This document shows, piece after piece, positions 58,024 through 64,000 of a stretch of DNA of 64,000 nt. Position numbers and translations under genes: made by a program. The notes under the pieces were generated by a model. It saw nothing but the letters and a program-made list of their open reading frames with translations, ran no database searches and was not told where the DNA came from. Location: positions 35,364,480-35,428,479 of the forward strand of contig JALIGW010000005.1 in the NCBI GenBank assembly GCA_023053685.1, written 5' to 3'. This DNA is from Diadophis punctatus similis. Lineage: Eukaryota > Chordata > Lepidosauria > Squamata > Dipsadidae. Numbering within the stretch: the stretch's first letter is position 1; the number at the start of each line of letters is the position of its first letter.

Positions 58024-61000
58024 ATTTCTAACGTGGAATGTTAATGGATTAAATTCGCCACAGAAAAGAAAGAAAATTTTTCATTATCTAAAACAATTTA
58101 ATAATGATGTGACTTGCCTACAAGAAACGCATATTAGAACACAAGATCAAAAATATCTAATAAATTCAAGATTAGGAACACAATTTGTTTCAGCAGCAAA
58201 TGATTAAAAAAATGGAATAGTTATATATGTAAAGAGACATTTGATTGCTAAGCTAATTGAAGCTGATGATCAAGGAAGATACCTTGCGGTTGAACTTTTA
58301 ATTAAGGGAGAGAGACTTTTGGTAATTGGTGTATATGCCCCAAATCAACAACAGGAAAAATTTTATGATCTTCTACATACAAAATTGGTACAATGGGATT
58401 ACAGCACTTGCATTCTTTTAGGAGATTGGAATGGTGTACCAGATGCAGTAAAAGACAAGAAAGGACTTAAGCAAAATATTTTTTAAGAGCAAAATTGCCT
58501 AAACCATTTTTTGAGATGATGGAAGATTGGGAGCTGAGAGATATTTGGTGGGAAAGAAACACAGAGGAAAAGGATTTTACCTTTTTTCCCGATAGACACC
58601 AGTCCTTCTCAATGATTGATTTTATTTTGATTACTAATAATCTCTTTTCTAGGGTGAAGAAGACGAAGATATGTACAAGAGTATTGACAGATCATAGACC
58701 GGTTTGGATGGATTTAGAAGATAGGAATGGACATAGAAGGTCATGGAGGTTAAATGAGAATTTATTTAGATATGAAGAAAATGTGATGGAATGTAAAAAA
58801 CTAATGAAAGAATTTTTTGTTAATATGCAAAAGGGTACGTCGTTGGAAATGGTGTGGGATGCAAATAAAGCATACATGAGAGGTATTTTGATATACTTGA
58901 ATAATAAACATAGAAGGAAAAAGGGGGAGAAAAGGAAAGAATTAGAGGAGGAGATTAAGAGACAAGAAATAGCTTTAATTTCTAAGCCAAGAGATAAAAA
59001 AATTAAAGAGATGATTAATTTATTGAAGGGTCAATTTAATATGTTAATGGCTGATCAAGTAGCAACAAATTTACAATATGCTAAATTTAATACTTTCAGC
59101 AATGCTAATAAACCAGGAAGATGGTTGGCTTACATTTTAAGAAAGAAGCAAAAATCAAGAACTATGGAAAAAATAAGATATAAGGGTAAAGAAGTTTATG
59201 AACATGGTCTTATTAAAAAATCTTTCTTAGAATTTTATTCAGATTTATATATGGAGGACAAAATTAAAGAAGAAGATATAGATAATTATTTACGGAAACA
59301 GAATATTTATATAACTACAAAAGAGCAGAGGGATATGTTAAACCAATTAATAACTCTAGAAGAAATAAAAATGGCAATTAAACAGTTAAAAGTGGGTAAA
59401 GCCCCGGGGACAGATGGGTTAACTGCTGTTTATTATAAAAAATTACAGGAAGAAATGGGGGAGCCCCTTAAAGAATTATTTAATAATATTCAAAAAGGAG
59501 GTAATGTTCCCCCAACATGGAAGACATCTTTTATTTCTCTGATCCAAAAGAGGGCTTAGATGGTACAGATCCAAAAAATTATAGACCGATTTCACTTTTA
59601 AATATAGATTATAAAATTTTTACAAAAATTTTAGCGAATAGGTTAATGACAGTTATGCAACAAATGATACATTATGATCAAACAGGGTTTTTAACTGGTA
59701 GGCAAATGAAAACTAATGTTAGACAAATTGTTAACTTGTTGGAGTATCTGAGAAGCAATAACCAGATCCCCGCAGCATTAGTTTTTTTAGATGCTGAGAA
59801 AGCTTTTGATAGATTGAATTGGCGGTTCTTACTAAGATTAATAGAGAAATTACAATTGGGAGACTATTTTGTACAATCTATTGGGGCAATATATCGCAAA
59901 CAAATGGCGCAAATAATAATCAATGGTGGATTAACAGATGTTTTTAACATAGAAAAGGGAACAAGACAAGGATGTCCCTTATCTCCCTTTTTGTTTATTT
60001 TGAACTTAGAAATACTACTTAATAAAATAAGAGAGCATGATATAATAAAAGGAATAAAAATTAGACAGGGAGAATATAAGCTTCAAGCGTTCGCGGACGA
60101 TCTGGTTGTTACTGTAACTCAACCATTACAATCTATTAGGACTCTGATGGATACAATTAATTTATATGGACAAGTGTCGGGTTTTAAAATAAATACAGCG
60201 AAAACAAAAATAATAGTTAAAAATATGACAAAAAACCAAAAAGAAGAAGTAGAAAAGGTAACTGGCTTTGAGATAGCTCAAAAGATTAAATATTTAGGGG
60301 TTAATATTATGTCCACAAATACAAAATTATATCAACATAATTATGAACCATTGTGGTCAAAAATACAGAGGGATATGGAAAGCTGGGAGAAATTACAATT
60401 GTCATTGTTGGGTAGGATAGCTGCTGTTAAAATGAATGTTTTACCAAGGTTTTTATTCCTCTTTCAAATGATACCAATACTTAAAAAAGATGAAGTTATA
60501 AAGGAATGGCAGAAGGGTATAAATAAATTTATCTGGGCTGGGAAGAAGCCAAGGGTAAATCAGAAGATTATGCAGGATACACGTGAAAGAGGTGGTTTAA
60601 AAATGCCTAACTTGAAATTGTACTATGAAGCAGCGGCCCTCTCAGCAGTTACAGATTGGATTAATTTAACGGAAGAGAGTGTATTAAACATTGAGGGATA
60701 TGGTTTGGTCTTTGGGTGGCATGCTTATTTAATATATGATAAAAAAGTAGATAAAGCTTTTAAGAGCCATATATTAAGAAATGCTTTATTGCGTGTCTGG
60801 AAAAAACACCAATCTAAACTAAATGATAAGTTACCCTTATGGACAGTACCCAGACACGCGATAGAAAATATAAATATGGAACAAAAAGTTGATAAAATTA
60901 CATATAAAGAACTTCTTTCTGAAGAGGGAAATTTATTTCAATTAAAATAGTTTCAGAAATTAAGAGAAGAAGGTATAATCAGAACATGGTTTCAATACAT

Positions 61001-61748
61001 ACAATTACAAGTTAGATGGAGAGACGATCAAAAAACTGGTATTCTGAAAAAAGAGGACAATTTGATTGTACAAATGAAATATAAGGGCCCAATGCATATA
61101 AAGAGATTATATAATATTTTATTGTAATTAGATTCAGAAACAGAATTAGTTAAGGATTGTATGATAAAATGGGCTCAGAATATTGGTGAACCGATAATGA
61201 TGGATACATGGGAAAAAATATGGGTCAGAAATGTTAAATTTACGCAGGCACAAAATTTGAGAGAAAATTTTTATAAAATGTTTTATAGATGGCATTTAGA
61301 CCCAAAAAAGTTAGCTTGTATGTATCCAAATTTAGATTCTAAATGTTGGAGATGTGAATGTGGGGATGCTACATATTTTCATATATGGTGGACTTGTAAA
61401 AAGATTAAGGCATTTTGGATAAAAATATGGTGGATTATACAAAACATTTTAAAGAAAAAGATCAAATGTACACCACAATTCTTTTTGTTGGGGATAATAA
61501 CGGATTGTTCGGTTATAGAGACCAAGCTGGTTTTGAATTGTATATCTGCTGCCAGATTGTTGGTAGCACAATACTGGAAGAAAGAAGATATACCTAAAAT
61601 TGAAGAATGGACGTTGAAAATGATACATTTGGCCGAAATGGCCAAGATTTCGTCATATTTAAAGGACCACTCAAATGAAAGATATATATTGGAATGGAGT
61701 AGGTGGACTGAATATATTCAAAAAAAGTATCAGATCAAAATAATTTAA
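58013..61748 (+). pseudogene. L1 ORF2: endonuclease and reverse transcriptase, multiple lesions
   Basis: ATG 58013 lies inside the end of ORF1. Apurinic-type endonuclease: 'FLTWNVNGLNSPQKRKK', 'CLQETHI', 'GVYAPNQQQ', 'LGDWNG', 'LTDHRPV' (to about 58705). RT: 'KAPGTDGLTAVYYKK' (59400), 'NYRPISLLN' (59580), 'LDAEKAFDRLNW' (59788), 'GTRQGCPLSPFLF' (59960), FADD catalytic box (60091-60102), 'IKYLGVNI' (60288). The C-terminal zinc-like motif 'CWRCECGDATYFHIWWTC' is at about 61342-61395. TAA ends it at 61746-61748. Lesions: TAA 58205-58207, frameshift in the T run at about 58482, frameshift at about 59545, TAG 60948-60950, TAA 61125-61127. About 1245 codons, close to the usual L1 ORF2 length. Catalytic residues remain readable. 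Confidence 0.93.
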
Positions 61749-62024
61749 ATAGTTTATTAATATTAGAAATTTGTGAAATGATATAATATATTTTCAAGCT
61801 TTTGGATTGTTAAAGAGTTAAGGATGAATGGGTATTTTGGAACTAATAACTTTTTTTTTCTTTTATAGTAAGTTTTATGTTAGTTTTTTTTTTAGATTTA
61901 TACCTTGTGCTTTTTCTGGGAAGTCCGGGAGGGGGGAAGGGGGGGAAGGGAGAGGGGGGAGGAGGGGAGAAAAATGGGGGGAAAATGTTTGTACTTTGTA
62001 CCTTTAAAACTTTTCAATTAAAAA
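61749..62024 (+). other. L1 3' UTR with G-rich polypurine tract
   Basis: At 61919-61985 the strand is almost only G and A with many G runs, preceded by 'ctttttctgggaagtccggg' and followed by 'aaaatgtttgtactttgtac', then 'aattaaaaaaa'. The same three blocks occur in the HAL1-like copy, the evidence that the two share a 3' end and thus probably a reverse transcriptase. Confidence 0.85.
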
Positions 62025-62040
62025 AAAGAAGCAACAACTT

Positions 62041-62100
62041 TAAATTAAATGAAAAAAAAGCCTAGATACTTTTATTGCTTTACATGCCCCTTCTCTGACA
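62041..62100. other. Original flanking DNA to the right of the L1
   Basis: 'taaattaaatgaaaaaaaag' continues the pre-insertion sequence once the two L1-type insertions and their duplications are removed. Confidence 0.6.
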
Positions 62101-62104
62101 AACA

Positions 62105-62255
62105 GACATGCACATGTATTTATAGCCCATCTTCATTCAGGAACACAAGGCTCATACATAGTACTCCATCTTTCTATATTTCTTCACAATAACACTGTGA
62201 GGTAAGTTGGGCTGAAAGTCACCAAATGAGGAGTTGTGGCTGCAAGTGGAATAGA
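62105..62255 (-). mobile_element. tRNA-SINE/L3-like fragment
   Basis: 'caataacactgtgaggtaag' and 'ttgggctgaaagtcaccaaa' are the inverse of the body of the SINE at 24163-24388 ('agctcacctcacagggttgt'). Upstream 'tttatagcccatcttcattc' is the 3' tail. The head is missing. Confidence 0.6.
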
Positions 62256-62267
62256 AACTATTATATA

Positions 62268-62472
62268 ACTGGTAAATACCACCTCTGACTGGCTCCACCC
62301 CCATCTATTTTCTGCCTCCCGAGTCCCAGCTGATCGGGAGGAAATGGGGATTTTGCAGTAACCTTCCCCTGGACTGGGGTGGGAATGGAGATTTTACAGT
62401 ACCCTTCCCCTGCCACGTTCACCAAGCCACGCCCATAGAACTGGTAGTAAAAAAAATTGAATCCCACCACTG
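62268..62472. mobile_element. hAT-type MITE, ACCGGT family, left-truncated
   Basis: The right terminus 'gaatcccaccactg' equals the family end. Inside, 'aggaaatggggattttgcag' and 'ggaatggagattttacagta' form an internal direct repeat. The left terminus is missing. Confidence 0.65.
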
Positions 62473-62474
62473 GA

Positions 62475-62755
62475 AATATCCAATTTCCACTGTGTGAAGG
62501 GAAAAGTCAGGATAGGCAATTTGCAACCTCCACCTAATTTATGTAGCCATGATTAACCTATTGTAAATGATATGAGGAAGAACATCAGACAATATAACTC
62601 TCTCTTCCAAATGATATCCTTTCCTGCTAAGTCCTTTCAATAAAGAATGATTAAAACCGTTCCGTGATTATTAAAAGGCAAATCCATCATTACATCAGAC
62701 ATTTAATGACAGAACCCAACCAGTGAGCCAAATTTATTCAAATTTACCACCTGGA
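62475..62755. other. No gene recognised
   Basis: No supported feature. Confidence 0.45.
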
Positions 62756-62756
62756 T

Positions 62757-63010
62757 ACTTAAGAGCTACAGTGGTGCAGTGGTTAGCGTGCAGTACTGCA
62801 GGCTACTTCTGCTGCCTGCTGCCTGCCTGCAATTTGGCAGATCGAATCTCACCAGGCTCAAGGTCGACTCAGTCTTCCATCCTTCTGAGGTCGGTAAAAT
62901 GCGGACCCAGATTGTTGGGGGCAATATGCTGACTCTGAAAAGCGCTTAGAGAGGGCTGTAAAAGCACTGTGAAGTGGTACATAAGTCTAAGTGCTATTGC
63001 TATTGCTAAG
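62757..63010 (+). mobile_element. Sauria-type SINE, nearly complete
   Basis: 'gctacagtggtgcagtggtt' contains the A box and 'cagatcgaatctcacc' the B box of the tRNA-derived head. 'ggtcgactcagtcttccatc' and 'ttgttgggggcaatatgctg' form the body. The 3' tail 'ggtacataagtctaagtgct' plus (ATTGCT)n is shared with Bov-B LINEs, which are thought to mobilise it. Confidence 0.9.
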
Positions 63011-63091
63011 ATCGCATAGAATTGAGAATGGGTATACTCTATAACAATGGAATTCAATGTGAGATTGCAGAATTATTGGAAGGAACAAGAT

Positions 63092-63190
63092 GGGAGGGAG
63101 GGAGGGAGGGAGGGGAAGGAAGGAAGGAAGGAAGGAAGGAAGGAAGGAAGGAAGGAAGGAAGGAAGGAAGGAAGGAAGGAAGGAAGGAAA
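63092..63190. repeat. Microsatellite (GGGA)n-(GGAA)n
   Basis: About five GGGA units followed by about 18 GGAA units; perfect. Confidence 0.97.
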
Positions 63191-64000
63191 GCTGATATTT
63201 CTGATGTTCTCTATTTCCCACAAGGAATCTCAATAGCTAGCAGGAAGTTTGAAGTCAATTCCATTCCACTGATTTTTGCCCACTCATGGCCATTTTGTTT
63301 CTCAGTTTAGAAATGGAAATAGCTCTGAAATGATGACCCAGTAACTCTTTAACCTTTAACTGGCCAAACTGATGCATTATATGGCAAAATCATTTCAATC
63401 AGGGTGTCTCAATAGGGTAACTTATAGAAAGCTAGAAACCATTACTTCAGTGGGAAAGTTCTTGCTTTCAGTACTACTGAATTGCTGCAGTCACATGATC
63501 TTCATTTACAGCTGTTCCCTGAAACTTCCCACAAGTCAATGAGGAAGCCTGAGAAGCTTGCAGGGAGAAAATCAATGAGGCTCTTGTGATCATAGAAACA
63601 TTACTTTGATTGGTCTTATAATTCTATTACTTGAAACCAAATTCCAAAGAGATATCTATGTATTCATTAAAATGTTTATTTAGGCAATTGTTCTGCATTT
63701 CAAAACTCTCTATTTGACCCATATTCCTTGGGTCAGAGGATTTATGTAAATGCAACAGATGTTAAATACTTGAAAATTGATATAATTGCATTTTATATTG
63801 CAGGTATAAAATTTCACATAAACCCACATATACTTTTTCAAGCAGGAAAGAAAAGCAATTAAGACAGATTGCAGTGAGACATGAAACTTCAAAATTTAAA
63901 AGGTCACATTGAAAATATTGGAGTATAATCTTCTTTTTATATTTAAAACTCAAATAAATTTGCTTTGAAGAGGAAAGCATGAAGAATATTGTTAATTGAG
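63191..64000. other. No gene recognised
   Basis: AT-rich DNA to the end of the window; short chance frames only. Confidence 0.5.

Larger units (their letters stand above)
56123..62040 (+). mobile_element. Full-length L1-clade LINE, inactivated
   Basis: The element 56139-62024 (about 5.9 kb) is flanked by a 16-bp duplication AAAGAAGCAACAACTT (56123-56138 and 62025-62040; the A run makes the tail boundary ambiguous). It has a 5' UTR, ORF1, an ORF2 overlapping ORF1 by 11 bp, and a 3' UTR with G-rich tract and short A tail. Both frames are damaged, so it cannot move by itself. The left duplication directly touches the duplication of the HAL1-like copy. Confidence 0.95.

Overview
The window looks like a gene desert (intergenic DNA or a very large intron) from a squamate reptile, most likely a snake. 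Three things point there: tRNA-derived SINEs with the Sauria-SINE layout, CR1/L3-type LINE 3' ends carrying the 'ttggccaagtgtgatt' segment that I recall as abundant in snake genomes, and a heavy load of long perfect microsatellites. I found no host protein-coding exon, rRNA, genuine tRNA gene or CRISPR array. Every long reading frame belongs to a transposable element or is a microsatellite read as codons.

Left part (1-44 kb). AT-rich background DNA holds scattered, mostly non-autonomous repeats. There are hAT-type MITEs with 8-bp target-site duplications (144, 2362, 2611, 15803, 29801, 40247), MITEs flanked by TA (8255, 21666, 22205), a foldback MITE (10607), a decayed Penelope-like element (about 11957-13100), CR1/L3 LINE 3' ends (4808, 14505, 17165, 30067), other LINE C-terminal remnants (24440, 26860) and several tRNA-derived SINEs. 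The 34.2-34.8 kb repeat has a triplicated module and a perfect match to the CTCF core consensus. Between these lie long stretches in which I recognise nothing; a few look like candidate conserved non-coding DNA, but I cannot test that here.

Middle part (44.9-51.5 kb). A hAT-type MITE (44898-46134, perfect 8-bp duplication) has been split by a truncated LINE. Next to it is a complete, very young Ty3/Gypsy LTR retrotransposon on the minus strand (46863-51482). It has 208-bp LTRs differing at one base, a 5-bp duplication, a primer-binding site, a polypurine tract and one uninterrupted 1366-codon Gag-Pol frame with all expected motifs. It is the only coding unit in the window that looks functional.

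Right part (52.4-64 kb). After a 280-bp (TTTTA)n array come two L1-clade insertions, head to head. The minus-strand one (53854-56107) encodes only the L1 ORF1 protein and then a 3' region without ORF2, the architecture called HAL1 ('half-L1') in mammals. The plus-strand one (56139-62024) is a full-length L1 with 5' UTR, ORF1, overlapping ORF2 and a G-rich 3' UTR, inactivated by frameshifts and stops. Their target-site duplications abut exactly, showing that both used opposite strands of the same CTTAAAG site. SINE and MITE copies and a (GGAA)n array fill the remainder.

The elements relate to one another mechanistically. Autonomous families (L1, CR1/L3, Ty3/Gypsy, PLE, hAT) supplied enzymes, and the MITEs, SINEs and HAL1-like copy are probable parasites of them. 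Several carry transcription-factor-like motifs (CTCF-like in the Gypsy LTRs and the 34-kb repeat, NRF1-like in MITEs) that could be spread by transposition.
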